Positions 11,153-22,831 of a stretch of 64,000 bases of DNA are shown piece by piece. Under the pieces are notes generated by a model. That model was not told the DNA's origin. It saw only the letters and a program-made list of their open reading frames with translations, and did not search any database. The stretch is from the NCBI GenBank assembly GCA_015680685.1, contig MNCI01017823.1, forward strand, positions 1-64,000. The letters run 5' to 3'. This stretch comes from Gnetum montanum. Taxonomy: Eukaryota; Streptophyta; Gnetopsida; Gnetales; Gnetaceae. The translations under genes were made by a program, and so were the position numbers. Each line of letters starts with the position of its first letter. The first letter of the stretch is position 1.

Positions 11153-11700
11153 TGGGCCCTCCATCATGAGACTAACAAGCCATCACACGAAGAAATCACC
11201 ATTCAATAATAAAATTGGAAAATAAACATTAAAAATCCTAAGAATAATTAATTAATTATTGAAATTTGGTGCATGTCTTATGGTGATGACTTTGTGTGAA
11301 TCAAAGGTTGAAACCTCTTTTACTACAATTATTTTCCCTTTATGTTTGTACATGTCCTTGCTTACTTTCTTCTTAATTTTTTCTTGCTCTTTGGATTTTT
11401 CTTAATCCACTTTTTCTTTCATTATCTTTAATGTAAATTGAAATTATTCATCCATGGAATCTCATGTCTTGTCAACCTTGGCTGAAATTTCGACAAGATT
11501 TTTGAATCAACAAGGTCTTTTGTTGGACCACTTCCTCTAGTGGTGCCTCTTTTTCTAGCTCACAAATATGGATCTCCTTCTAAAGAGCTAGATTCCTATT
11601 ATATTATTATGTGCCTTCCCTCTTTTGGAATTCTCCTTCTTCTTTAACCACTTATCAATCAACATCTAGATTTTATCTACTTCGTGTTCTTACAATCTCC
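11153..11700 (-). pseudogene. Gypsy gag C-terminal (coiled) fragment
   Basis: On the minus strand this resembles the region between gag and its zinc knuckle in the elements at 47090-47420 and 59250-59450. The shared plus-strand landmarks are GGAATCTCATGTCTTGTCAACCTT and the sequence around CCTCTAGTGGTGCCTCTTTTTC. No open frame survives. Only the shared wording supports the call. Confidence 0.5.
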
Positions 11701-11719
11701 CTTTGACATAAATCCCAAT

Positions 11720-11945
11720 AGTGTCATTAGTTCTATTTCAAAGCCCATCTTTATCATCTACCATGGATTTGAAACATACTTTCTCAACATTGAACATGAA
11801 ACACATCATGAATCCTCAATAACTATAGAGATAAACTAATTTGATATGCTACTACTTCAATTCTTCTCAAGACCTTAAAGAGGCCAACAAACCTTGGTGT
11901 CCAGTGATTTGATATCCAAACCTCTAACATATGACTTAAAGTAAC
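11720..11945 (-). pseudogene. Chromovirus integrase C-terminus fragment
   Basis: Minus-strand translation gives PRFVGLFKVLRRIEVVAYQI and then LRIHDVFHV. These match the GPF/Y region of Ty3 chromoviruses (usual form PKFVGPFEVLERVG.VAY.L, then IHNVFHVS.LRKY). Two or more stops interrupt it. It is a short scrap, next to the unrelated gag fragment at 11153-11700. Confidence 0.7.
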
Positions 11946-13129
11946 TATCAATTTGATGGTGTTATTTAGAAAACAAATGGCAAAGTTTGTTGTAATGATG
12001 ATTGACTTGATAAAGGTGGAATTAGGTGGATGTAATGAGGTAGCACTAGTAAGAGGTACAACTTGATCTTGGACTTGTGAAAAGGGTAAAGATGCTATGC
12101 ATTAAAGTTATCTTGTGATTTCACATGGTAATATGTCCTATGTTTAAGAGGAGAGAGGTTCTATCCCTTTTATTTCTTTTCCATGCTTTCATTTCACTTG
12201 CTCTATGTTTACCTCATCATATGCCATGTCTCAAGTATCCTAAAGGGAGAAGTTGATATGAAATTATTGAAAATAATGTATTCTCATTAAATCATTTAAG
12301 ATGCAAATGGATGCCTTGACAGTCAATTATTTAGGGACATAACAGATAGAACCTACTTGAGAAGGACCTACTTGGATAATTTTTTGTGTAAAAACCAAGA
12401 ATATCCTAATGTCCTTTCTTCAGTTTGTTCCCATTTCATCAATTTCAATGAGTTTTAATTGATTATATATATATATAGACACACACACACACACACACTA
12501 TGATTTCTTTTTGGAGTTCCCTTAATTCTATTTTTGCATGTTCAAATCTTTATTTGGGAATTCCAATTGCGAAGAATTTTTCTTTTGTTTGTAAAACCTC
12601 TTTAGCCAAACCCATAAACATTTAAAAATTAAATTTTGTAATAGAAAATGATAAATTTTACATAGCAATGCCATAGACGATGCATGGGATATACTTTGAG
12701 TCCATGCTATCCAAAAACCAAATCTACATATATACAACCACTCAACATAGTTCATTTTTTGCAATTTCTTTTAAATGAAAATAGAATTAGTGATGTTTGG
12801 ACCCATTTACTTTTAAGTATTATATTATTAGCTTTTAAAATATATAATCATAATAAAATATTTGCATAATCCATGTACACTTTTATTAACATGATATTAA
12901 AACTTATATAGAGAAAATTTAATACTAATTGTAAATTACTTTTTGGTAGTATAGAACTGCAATTTCAACAAGTTTTGCCACTCACAAGGCAGGAAGTTTC
13001 TCAAAAAAAAAAAGGCTAGAGAAAGGCTATTATATCCATTATACAAATTATGCTACAATAGATTATGTATGCATTATAATTTTATTAGTAGTTTTTACTT
13101 AGGAAGCATTTAAGTAAACGGTGGAAGAG
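11946..13129. other. Intergenic, nothing recognised
   Basis: AT-rich sequence with no supported gene. The only clear item is the dinucleotide repeat at 12464-12499. Confidence 0.6.
12464..12499. repeat. (TA)n(CA)n microsatellite
   Basis: A TA run passes directly into a run of nine to ten CA units. Confidence 0.9.
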
Positions 13130-13853
13130 TTTGAACACACCGTCACGTTGGATTCCGAAAATGCTTGTTGAACTTCTGAAAACAATAATACGTTTGTGCT
13201 AACCCATCCATGACGATCAAACGGGTAAATAATTCATTGGAATGGGACGGACTGGCGTCATTGGCAGATGCTTTGAATAAAAACGCATATACTCTTCTCC
13301 TTCAATTATGGGTAGAAAATTCTGGGAAAACGCGTTGGGCTGACCACGTTTTATAAGAAATGCAGAAAATCAGACTCGCGGCCAACACGGCATTGATGGT
13401 GAACAGAAAGATATCGTGTTTATAAAGAAAATTGATGACAAGTCACCTCAGGAGGGCAATAAAGGTAAACATATACCAATGACTGATGATGCTGCAAAAG
13501 TCACAAATACGCGTTGTGTTGACCCCTTTTTATACGGAATCGCGTGCAACACGACATTACAGCTCAGCAGACACTGACGTTACCCATAAATGTCCAAAAA
13601 GGTCACCAAAGGTAAAGAAGATTATAGGAATGCCAATCTAAAAGGAGAACGAGAATTAGGCGGCAAACAAGAGTCTAAAAGAAATTAAGCAGATTTAATA
13701 CATTATTTAACTAATGTGCAAAAATTTGTTTTGAAAAGTCAATGTTCGGTTCAATGACTAAACATGGGCAGAGAAGTTTAAATTGAGCTCAACATGAACA
13801 GCAATGATGTATTATTACACCTTCCTGCCTTCCCTTACCTCTGCAGCATCACA
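13130..13853 (+). promoter_or_regulatory. Upstream region of the receptor-kinase gene
   Basis: This block is richer in C and G than its surroundings. Two related segments occur at about 13326-13400 and 13508-13560: AACGCGTTGGGCTGACC..TTTTATA..AACACGGCATT and TACGCGTTGTGTTGACCCC..TTTTATA..AACACGACATT. Both carry ACGCGT (a core of the vCGCGb type bound by CAMTA factors), and the second has TTGACC, a W-box core. These are known plant defence-promoter motifs; their function here is inferred. Confidence 0.45.
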
Positions 13854-16800
13854 ATGGCCGCCTGCTCTGCTGCTCTTCCTTTTCGCTTCTACTTCTGCTT
13901 TGTCTGTGCTCCTCCTTTTTACTTGATCCTCTTGTTAAAGCTCACTCACATCATGATGGAGCTTTGAATGATATGAGAGCTTTGATTCAATTCAAGAAGT
14001 ACATCACCAGCGATCCACTCTCTCTTCTCTACGATTGGAATGATCATGATGCCAATGCATGCAATTGGACTGGAATCAGCTACTCCACCAAACATCATGG
14101 TCGAGTTGTGGAGATATTTCTGGAAAATGCCACGTTGCGTGGATCAGTGTCTCCCCACCTCTCCAATTTATCATTTTTGCAGGTACTTGACATTGGCAAT
14201 AACTCTCTCTCTGGTACGATCCCATCATCCCTGGGCACTTTGATCTATATTTAAATGAATTTGAAGGTGGGATTCCTTATCAGATAGGAAACCTTTCTTC
14301 GTTGATATTTTTTTACTGTGGCTGCAAATTCCTTGGTTGGTGACATTCCTCAATCATTTGCAACACTCCAAAACCTTTACCACTTCAATGTTTACGAAAA
14401 TCAGTTGAATGGACAAATCCCTTGGTGGCTGGGAGCACTCCCCAAACTTGAATTACTTGACCTTGGTTATAACAACATTCACGGCATCATTCCTGCTCAA
14501 CTGGGCAACCTTTCTTTCTTGCAATGTTTTGATCTTTCTGATAATCATTTGAAGGGTTTCATTCCTTGTGCACTTGCCAATCTCTACCGTCTCACTCAAA
14601 TTTCGCTTAGTGAAAACAATCTAAGTGGAACCATTCCCTCGTGTTTACGCAACCTCACTGCTCTTACAATCTTAGATTTGCCTGCTAACAATTTGCAGGG
14701 TCATCTTCCTACTTTCCTGGGCAGCTTTAACAAACTAAAGTATTTTGCTTTATTTGAAAATGGATTCACCGGCAACATCCCCCACTCATGGCACAATCTC
14801 ACCCAACTCCAAATCTTCGACTTGTCCAACAACAGATTGTCGGGATTGCCACCATTGTGGTTGGCAACAGGCTGGACTCAACTCACACGTTTTAACATCG
14901 GCTACAATTACTTCACCAGTGGAGTCAGCACACCCACCCAGCCTATTCCAATCCTCCTAACTCTATCCAATTCATCTCGTTTAATTGATCTATTAATATA
15001 TAACAACCTTTTAACGGGAACGTTACCGCCCAACTTTGGGAGCTCCTTGCCCAATCTTCAGATGTTAGACTTATCTGACAATTATATCTCTAGCCACATA
15101 CCTCCCACTGTAGGAAACTTTTCATCTCTTTTTTTGATTATTCTTCGTGACAATGCAATCAGCGGTACCATTCCACCTCAAATTGCAAATATGAAGTCAA
15201 TGCAAAAGATTGATCTCCGGAGAAACAAGCTACAAGGCCACCTTCCCACTGAGATATCTCTCTTGAACAAGTCACTTGGCTATCTCTATCTCTCAAATAA
15301 TATGTTCTCGGGTTCCATTCCTGCCGATATTAGAAAACTTGTCAATCTGCGGGCGCTGCACCTTGGGAGGAATCTGCTGTCGGGAAAAATTCCTTCAGAG
15401 ATAGGAGACTGCCCTGTTCTTGAAGACCTTGTACTATCAGCAAACAATCTGTCTGGGACAATTCCACCAGAGGTTGTCGGTCTCAAAACCATTGTATCAA
15501 TTTTGATTTGTCAGAAAATAGGACAGGAGCAGTACCTCCGGGAATAGCAGGATTACAGATGGCACAATATATAGATCTTTCAAGCAACAATCTTTCCGGA
15601 AACATTGCATCTTACATGGATAGCTGGTTGGATGCTCGTGAAATCAATCTCAGTTTTAATCATTTCAGCGGCAACGTTTCCGAATCAACTGGTAATAAAC
15701 TCACCCAGCTTGAAAGCATAGATGTGTCTGGTAACAACTTTAGCGGACCTGTGCCTGCGTCCCTGTTCAATCATTCCTGTCTCTAGTTTTTGAATTTTTC
15801 CTGCAACAACTTTGACGGAGAAGTCCCGTGTCTGCACAGTTCCTCTTCAAAGAAGCTAAGATTGACAAGATGGTCGTTTCTTGGTAATTTAAATTTATGT
15901 GGAAGATGTGAAAGCTTGTCTACCGTCTCTTACTCAAAAACACAAGTCTCATTTTAACAAAAACAGTATTCTGAAAATTGTGCTTAGCATTCTAGGTGGC
16001 CTTCTATTGTTAGCTGTTGCAGTGATTTCATTCATTTTTAGAAGAACCAAAACATCCAAAAGGCAAACTCTATGGGTAAGTGAAAAATTCCTAAAGATAT
16101 CTATGCAAGAACTTCAAAGGGCAACAGACAATTTCAGTACTTCAAACTTGGTAGGTGAAGGCAGCCATGGAAAGGTCTACAGAGGTGTCTTGATCTCAGG
16201 CATGGTAGTTACTGTAAAATGTTTCTCTCAACACAAAACTGTGAATAACTTCAAAAAGGAATGTCGTGCTTTGAGGAAAGTAAAGCATCGTAACATTTTG
16301 AAGATTATTACTGTGGTATGGTATGATGAATTAAAAGCTCTGGTTATGCCTTTCCTGACTAATGGCAATCTCCATTCTCTTCTTCACAGCATAGAAGATG
16401 GTCAGTTGACCCCATTGAAGTTAGCAATGAGAGTGAAAATACTCATAGAGTTAGCAAGGGGACTTGCCTATTTGCATTATGATTGTGATTTTCAGGTCAT
16501 CCACTGTGACATCAAACCAGAGAATGTATTATTGGATGACGATATGACTGTCAAGCTTTCTGATTTTGGAATATCTCATCTCATTGGAGATTTTGATGGT
16601 TCAACAACATCATCTTCTCTTGCTGTGAAAGGTTCTGTTGGCTATATTGCTCCAAGTATGTGCATTTTGTTGTTATCTTTTTTACAACATTTATATTTTT
16701 TGGTTGATGATAAAGTGCGTAGGCTAAATTTTAAGTAATGAATTTTTAGAGTATGGGATTGGACAAAAAGTTTCTGTCAAAGGTGATATATACAGCTTTG

Positions 16801-17231
16801 TAGTTGTTACTTTGGAAGTGATCACAAGATTGAAGCCCACACATGAAATGTTTTCAGGAGATGTCACATTACCATTGTGGATCTCTAGGGCCTTGAAGGG
16901 AAAATTAGGGGATGAAAGAAGAGAAACAGTTAACGATATAATAAAAACAACAAACCAAGATGGAGGTGGAATTGAGATAGATAAAGATGTTGAAATGTCA
17001 GCAATGGAAAGCATTTTAATGGTAGGTTTAAGATGCACTTGTCAGAATGCCTCCATGAGACCTACTATGAAAGAAGTTGAACTATTTCTACAATCAGTAT
17101 ATCCTTTGAATCTCCAAAATCAAAGAACACTACCAACAAACTTAGAAGAAGTCATTAATATTGTAGAATCACAACCCCCTTTGCACTTCAGAAGGGTAGA
17201 AGCTGAAACTTCAACATTTTCTTCTGATTAG
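13854..17231 (+). pseudogene. LRR receptor-like kinase (subfamily XII type), frame-broken
   Basis: Order: hydrophobic signal segment (13860-13940), LRR N-cap (ALIQFKKYI..ACNWTGI, with Tyr where the second cap Cys is expected), about 20 plant-type LRRs (14100-15830), transmembrane helix (ILKIVLSILGGLLLLAVAV, near 15980-16040), and a Ser/Thr kinase with glycine loop GEGSHGKVY, Lys in VTVKCF, Glu in FKKECRAL, HCDIKPEN (a non-RD loop) and DFG. An intron at 16656-16749 (GTATGT..TTTTTAG, 94 nt) lies at the GYIAP/YG point typical of the Xa21/EFR/FLS2 group; joining gives Lys instead of the usual Glu. The C-lobe ends RPTMKEVELFL, and the stop is at 17229-17231. Breaks: the ATG at 13854 is out of frame with the signal segment; there are compensating shifts near 14250 and 14310, shifts near 15505 and 15935, and TAG at 15784. 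Either a pseudogene or uncorrected indels; several lie in homopolymers. Confidence 0.85.
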
Positions 17232-17654
17232 TGATTCCAGGTAAGTCTTTAGAAATAAAACAATTGACTTCTGTCTATGTCATTGAGCAAAATTGTGATA
17301 TTGTGCCTTAATGATTCTTCCTTATGCTTCGTTATTTGTACAATTCCTTTGTTTTTAGTATGTGGATACTTACTATTTGTAATATTGGTGATGTTGTGTA
17401 GGGTTTGCTTCACCTTGTAGTGGAAGAATGCATCCTGGTACCAATGCTTCATATGTGTGAATTGCTACTTTATTTTATAGAAACCAAATCTGTCACTTTT
17501 AATGCTAAAAATAGAAGTAGAGCAGGGATTAACATTTACTTTTAAGTATTTTGAATTATTGTTAAACGAAAAAGTACACTCAACTAGGCCACCTCTACAT
17601 GTCAATAGAGCGACCCATGATGCTTATTCTTCTTCAGCTATGATTCATCAAAAT
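17232..17654. other. 3' flank of the receptor kinase
   Basis: AT-rich, no ORF of note. It probably holds the 3' untranslated region; AATAAA-like signals occur (for example AAATAAAA near 17252) but none can be proved. Confidence 0.4.
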
Positions 17655-17945
17655 TTATCATGCTTTGTAATTTTTCCATGGTCATGAATGTGTATCATGT
17701 AAGCTTTCTTCAATATACCATTTATGTTTTGAACTTTGTAAATAGTCACGATAAATGTTAAGAAATAATGCCATTCAACTTCACAATTTCGGCAACATGT
17801 ACATTTACCCATTAATTTTCTTTACACAAGATTTCTAATAAATCCTTGTATTAGTGGTGTGGGCTTTGTAGTGCCAAGGATGAAACCTTTGAGATAAGAC
17901 TAATCAGTTCTAAGGATTTTATTTTCCCTAAATAAACATTTTAGA
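17655..17945 (+). repeat. Block duplicated at 30182-30470
   Basis: Both blocks share TCATGCTTTGTAATTTTTCC, GGGCTTTGTAGTGCC, GGATGAAACCTTT and end at AATAAACATTTTA, in the same order and spacing. One copy follows the receptor kinase; the other precedes the NB-ARC relic. Confidence 0.85.
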
Positions 17946-18411
17946 ATTAAAACTGTGCAAGCCTTTGTTACAAGCTTTGTAGGATGATAGCTCCATGATC
18001 AATTAAAGATCTATTTTCAATCCACTACTCAACTTGCTAGATAATTTAATGTCAGACTTAGTTCTAAGGCAACATCTACTTTATTCTTGTGGGTAGGGAG
18101 GATGTTCATTCAACATTTACTTTTTTCATTGACGGAGGAACTATCATCAAAATGATAAAACAATTTTGAGTTAAAAATTAGAATCTTTGCATTGCCAATG
18201 TCTGTAATTAATTCTTTCATTTACAATCATAACAATCATGTTTGTGCATGGTAGGCTCTTAAATCCACTATAATTACATTCGACAAAGTCATGCACAATT
18301 TGAAAGATTGTCAAATTGTTACCAATTTTTATGGTTTCCAAATTTGCACATCTAAATTCTATGTTTATACTACACTTTCGTGTTCGTAGTCTTTTTATTA
18401 ACCCATCATAT

Positions 18412-18591
18412 CAACTCTTAACTGAGTTAATATCAATGAATAATGATGGGAAATCTTGGTTCTAAGATAGAAGAAAGGCTAGGAACTGCTTTTTTTTTTT
18501 AAGATACTCTTAAGTGAGTTAATATTAATGAATAATGATGGGAGATCCTCATTCTAAGAAAGAAGAAAGGCTAGGAATTGCTTTTTCTAGA
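18412..18591 (+). repeat. ~90-bp tandem duplication
   Basis: Two units, 18412-18500 and 18503-18591, share GAGTTAATAT(C/T)AATGAA and GAAGAAAGGCTAGGAA. A run of T separates them. Confidence 0.85.
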
Positions 18592-18770
18592 GAAGATTGA
18601 AAATAATATTAAAGAGGTTACATGACCTTACAACTAGAGATATTTTGAAGAATTATATACATGGTTGAGTTAGTTATCAATGATTGATTAAAATATCAAA
18701 AATTATGGTAGGGTGTTGGAATCCATAAATGAAACATAGATACATCCCAAGATTTATAAAAGTTTATAAC

Positions 18771-19373
18771 TATCACATTCCCATTCCCAAATGAGGTTGC
18801 TAACTAATGAAGATGGTGCCTCTTCATAACAAGTGTTATTGTCACCTTAATAAGACCTGAAAGGGTAGTTGTGATTAAGACCCAAAAGGGTGCATTGTAA
18901 TAATAGACGTGTCTCTTAAGGTAACCTTTGGGGGTTTGGCCTAAGGCATTTTTACCTAGGGTTAGAGGTCGTGCCAGCATGGAAAGGTAGAGCCAGTACA
19001 GGCAAGTCAAGGGGTTGCAGAGCTGGTATAGACAAGTCACGGGAAGCTGAGTCAAGCGAGACAAGAAGTGGACTAGCCATCCCTTCTAGTTAGGTTATAG
19101 GCCTAACTATGGTGGCAGTGCTGGATTGCCTCTAAGGGAGAGATGCCAAAGGAAGAAAATCCTAAGGAACACTCTCAGAGCACGATCTGGATACACTATT
19201 CTATATTAATAAAGTATTCTTTTTTTCTCTTTCTACATTTTTTCTATTATTTCATTTATACATAATGTTCAATATCACTTATATTTCGCATTTGGTAGAT
19301 TTTCTTTGTATGCATAATGTCTAATATATAGTATATTTAACATTTTGCCATGACATTTGGGGGCAAGATGTCA
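18771..19373 (+). repeat. 5' LTR of the gene-carrying element
   Basis: Starts TATCACATTCCCATTCCC (TG expected) and ends AAGATGTCA. It shares with 24468-25055 and the minus-strand copy 57192-57754 the blocks AACAAGTGTTATTGT, AAAGGGTGCATTGTAAT, GGTGGCAGTGCT and CCTAAGGAACACTC. LTR ends in this family form an imperfect inverted repeat (TGT(A/C)ACATCCCC at the start, GGGATGTCA at the end). Confidence 0.8.
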
Positions 19374-19377
19374 TAAT

Positions 19378-19390
19378 TGGTATTAAAGCA
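19378..19390 (+). other. Primer-binding site (tRNA-iMet type)
   Basis: TGGTATTAAAGCA lies 4 nt after the LTR and matches the iMet site TGGTATCAGAGC with two differences. The copy at 57176-57188 reads TTGATATTAAAGC on the minus strand. Confidence 0.75.
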
Positions 19391-20959
19391 AACCACAAAT
19401 CAAGGGTCATTCAGAACCATGGGCTAACTACAACATGAACTTGATGATGAACCTTGAAGCCACAACACATAGAAAGCCACTGATCATCACCGGATGTACC
19501 ATATATTTGTGATGCAAGTTAGAAGATACCTTTTCATTGACTTCACAAATAATGGATCAGGTATCTAGATCCTAGCAACCAACAAAATTTCTTTCATGCA
19601 TATCATTAACAGATGAAGATTTGATCACACCTCATCAAAATTCATTAATTACCTGAGATGTTGATAAGATAATGATACACTAGTCCAGGTAACTCTTACC
19701 CATCTTAATACTATAATTATTAATTGATTAGGATCATTGTTAAATTTCTTTCAAGAAAGTTAGTAACCATAACTTGAATTGATCTTGTTTTGTTGAAATT
19801 CACTATCCAAGTAATCTATAAGATTCCAAGTTACCATATGTCAGCCTAGAAATGTTAGTTCAACCAAATAGGATAGTTTGGTTCTTTTAATTTCTAAAAA
19901 CTCAACTTAATTTTTGAACCCTAAAACTATGTCTAATGCATAGTACTTGTTGAGACAATTCCAATAGTATAAATTTCGTCGAACTTACGGTTTGGGAGAT
20001 ATTGATGTTTAAATTTTCTTGTTATACATGCATTAAAATAATATTAAATTATTAATTTATTATTTCAACCATAAAAAAGTCAAAATTTTAAGGTCAAGAA
20101 TTAACCCGAAATCACTATTTACCTATACCAAACCCTTACTCTTTTATCAACCAAATTGCCACATCAACTACCAAGGCAAGGTGGAATAAAATAATAATAA
20201 AAAGTTAGAAATAAAACTAAAAACTTTTAATTGGGAGGTTGCAAGTTCAAATCCCAACCCCCTACTATATATATATATATATACTTAAAAATAATTAAAA
20301 CAATTTTTGTAACTAGGAGGTCGTGGGTTCAAACCTCAACCCCCCATATTAAAAATCCATTTAAAGTAAATAAATAAATAAATAAAATTTTTACAATGGG
20401 GGGAGACCCTGGGTTTGAATTGTAAGCTTCGGCGACTATTATTTAACAATAGCGATGCTCCACATCGTTTAAACTAGGGTTTCATTCAGAGGCCTGGATG
20501 CTTGACTAGGTCATAGATACCTTACTAGCTCATTCCGAAAGTGTTTGACTGGAATGAATTCGAGATACACGTAATTTAGGTTTTAAATATCTTTTCAAAG
20601 TATATACAGTGGATTTGCAGAAGAAAATGGACAACGTAAACGTGCTGCAGAGGGCTCTCAGGTACATTCCACAACTACAAAAGCGGTTTTCATAGCTGCA
20701 GATCACAAGTGACAACTGTTGAACCATTCCTGACTCGACCTTACTCCAAACAGTCCAAAGTGATAAACTTCTTATTTTAGCTCCCCCCTATTAGCCGTGC
20801 ACGCAGAAGCAATAATATATAATTTTCCCTACGGCCCTGGCTAGTCTTTTAGAATTAGAAAATCTTTTTTTTTTTTTGCCTCTGCGTTCTTTTAGCGCAT
20901 CCACCGCGTCACAGGTGGCATGCATTGGCATTTCAGATTTAGAGCTGAATCGGTAACTG
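19391..20959. other. Interior of the element, no gene seen
   Basis: AT-rich with no coding frame. It includes a TA repeat at about 20265-20282, the T-arm-like motifs described separately, and a more balanced stretch from 20500 on that resembles ordinary host DNA. Confidence 0.5.
20233..20421 (+). repeat. Three tRNA T-arm-like motifs
   Basis: GGGAGGTTGCAAGTTCAAAT (20233), GGAGGTCGTGGGTTCAAACC (20317) and CCTGGGTTTGAATTG (20407) each contain a GTTCRAAYC-type pol III B-box. The first two continue into CCCAACCCCC or CTCAACCCCC and can pair G-run with C-run. No A-box or full tRNA fold is visible, so this is tRNA-related (SINE-like) at most. Confidence 0.5.
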
Positions 20960-20984
20960 AGCAAGGGAAACTTGCATTATGTTT

Positions 20985-21245
20985 CATTCAATAAAACAAT
21001 CCGGATCTTGTAGGGAATCTTCGTCCTGCTCTTGGCATTTTGCGTAGAATAAGCGACATGCATGCACATTCCGTGAAGTACAATGTCCGTGAGGAGGCAG
21101 ACGTGGCCGCGGCGATGACACGACTTGGCCGGCTCAACGTCATGTTTAACAATGTCAGGATGGTAGGAAACGTGTATCCGACACCTCTATGTGAGCTCTC
21201 CATGCCTAATTTCGACACAGTCATGGTCATTAACCAACGTCTTTG
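20985..21245 (+). pseudogene. Short-chain dehydrogenase/reductase fragment
   Basis: Translation gives YNVREEADVAAAM, then LGRLNVMFNNVRMVG, then LSMPNFDTVMVIN. In plant SDR enzymes of the ABA2/secoisolariciresinol dehydrogenase group this segment reads C-D-V-T-x-E-x-D-V..., G-x-L-D-I-M-F-N-N-A-G, ...F-x-x-V-x-x-V-N; it spans the end of the cofactor fold with the NNAG motif. Here NNAG has become NNVR. The cofactor glycine motif upstream and the Ser/Tyr/Lys catalytic centre downstream are absent; the frame runs straight into C-rich repeat DNA. It looks like a captured host gene piece. The G+C content is clearly higher than the surroundings. Confidence 0.75.
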
Positions 21246-21594
21246 TTTTTGCCGCTGCCGCCGCTCTCCTGCCGTGCCCACTGCCTGCCATCGCACCGCC
21301 GATTGCCAGCCTCAGCCACTCCACCGTCAGCCACTCTGCTGCTGCCGCCACTCCTCTACGCATATTGCCATGCCTGCTACCTGCCCTCTCGTCGCCCTGC
21401 AACTGCAACTGCCATTCCAAAACCTACATCGTTTTCTTGCCCGCTACATGCTGCCGATAACCACCGTCAGCATCGCTGATAACCACCTCCAGCACTATCC
21501 GATAACTTCTTCCAACCCCACCAATAACTACCTCCAACGCTATGGAAAACTGCCTCTTCGAACACTGCTGATAACCCCCTCTCCGTGTGCAGCC
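21246..21594. repeat. C-rich low-complexity DNA
   Basis: Repeated GCCGCTGCCGCC, CTGCCTGCC and CACCTCCAACGCTA-like words. All frames stay open for some distance because of composition, so the ORFs here should not be read as genes. Confidence 0.7.
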
Positions 21595-21965
21595 TGAGAC
21601 AGGCTGCGTTGGGCTTGACAAAGGCCGTGCAAGCCTTGAAATGGACCATGTAGGCCTAGCCAAGGACTGTGCAGGCTTTGAAATGGACTGCGCAGGCCCT
21701 AAAACTGGGCATATATGCCCAGTCAAGGGCCACGTTAGCCCTAACACGGGCCATGCCGAGGCCGCGCGGAACAGAGACCAACCACGCTGGCCTCGGGGAG
21801 GGTTGCACAAACCCAGAAAAGGGTCATGGAGGCCCCAAAAAAGGGCGACATAGGCCTTGAGAAAGGGCCACACGAGCCTAGGAATGGGCCGGGCAAGCCT
21901 AGTGAGGGTGTTGCACGCCCTAAAAAGGGGCTGCATAGGCCTAGGCTGAGCCACCCAATGTAGCC
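21595..21965. repeat. 21-bp minisatellite
   Basis: Degenerate units of about 21 bp built around AGGCC(T/C)..AA..GGGCC. Because 21 is a multiple of 3, both strands stay open: heptads like GLAKDCA, GFEMDCA on plus, and heptads rich in P and L on minus (for example LARPIPR). Confidence 0.75.
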
Positions 21966-22831
21966 CTTTTTTACCAATTTCGCCATTGTCACTATTGTTA
22001 CCGCCAACGTGCAGCTCCATCTATTGTGTTGCTTGCCTCATTCGTGTTTCTGCCCTATTGTTGTCCACTGCTGAGGCATTGGTAACCACCTAGGGTCACT
22101 ACCTGCTTACCACCACAGCCGTTGTTGCTGTTGACAACGAAATGGCAAATTCACTTTAGAGTAGAACTGGGATGGATGACTTTTCGGAAAGTCTCATTTT
22201 TTGCACAAAGTACTTAGACTCTAGAAGCCATAACCTTTGATTTTGAAAACCTTTTTCAGTAAACGAAGAGTCATTTCTTATAGATTTTAATCTTCCGAGC
22301 TCAATGGTGAAGTCAAATCCATCCCAGGGAACCCCAAATATTAGTTTTAACTCCTTGCCCAATATAGTGCATACAATGCTCATTTTCAACATATGAATAG
22401 TTATTTCCAACATTTTTCACCCTTCTAAACCCAATCGTGAGGTTAGATTTATCATTTGAGCACCCTATAATTCAATGATGTTATAAATTTAACATTTTAA
22501 TTTTTAAGATTTAGTACATAACCCTTGCAGATAATCTTCAGATCACTATGGCATGTCATTAGTTACATTGTCGAAGTCGGTGTTCTTAAGGAGGGTAGAA
22601 AGGCCACTAAAAATCAATTAATATAGTTACATATTACTAAAATTATATAATGTTGTTAAATATTACTAAAATTATATATATTAGTTGGAGAATTAATGAG
22701 TAGTCGATGCATTAGTTAATGATCAATTAATTTATTAGTTGGAGAATTAGTTTAAGAAACAGAACAATCTTCAACCCTCAAGAAAAGGGTATATTAATCA
22801 ATCCTACAATCAAAGCATAGGGCAAAATAAC
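21966..22831. other. Interior of the element, no gene seen
   Basis: No recognisable protein. From 22600 it is strongly AT-rich, with the words ATTACTAAAATTATAT and TTAGTTGGAGAATTA each repeated twice. Confidence 0.5.

Noticed and set aside
13854-13967. ATG at 13854 (or 13807) as a working start of the receptor kinase
   Set aside because: Neither is in frame with the signal segment and LRR cap; both run into stops, so a frameshift must lie between.
20233-20421. tRNA genes
   Set aside because: Only T-arm-like words; no acceptor stem, D-arm or anticodon arm can be folded.
21424-22020. 198-codon minus-strand ORF
   Set aside because: It lies in the C-rich and 21-bp minisatellite DNA, is open on both strands and has no domain.
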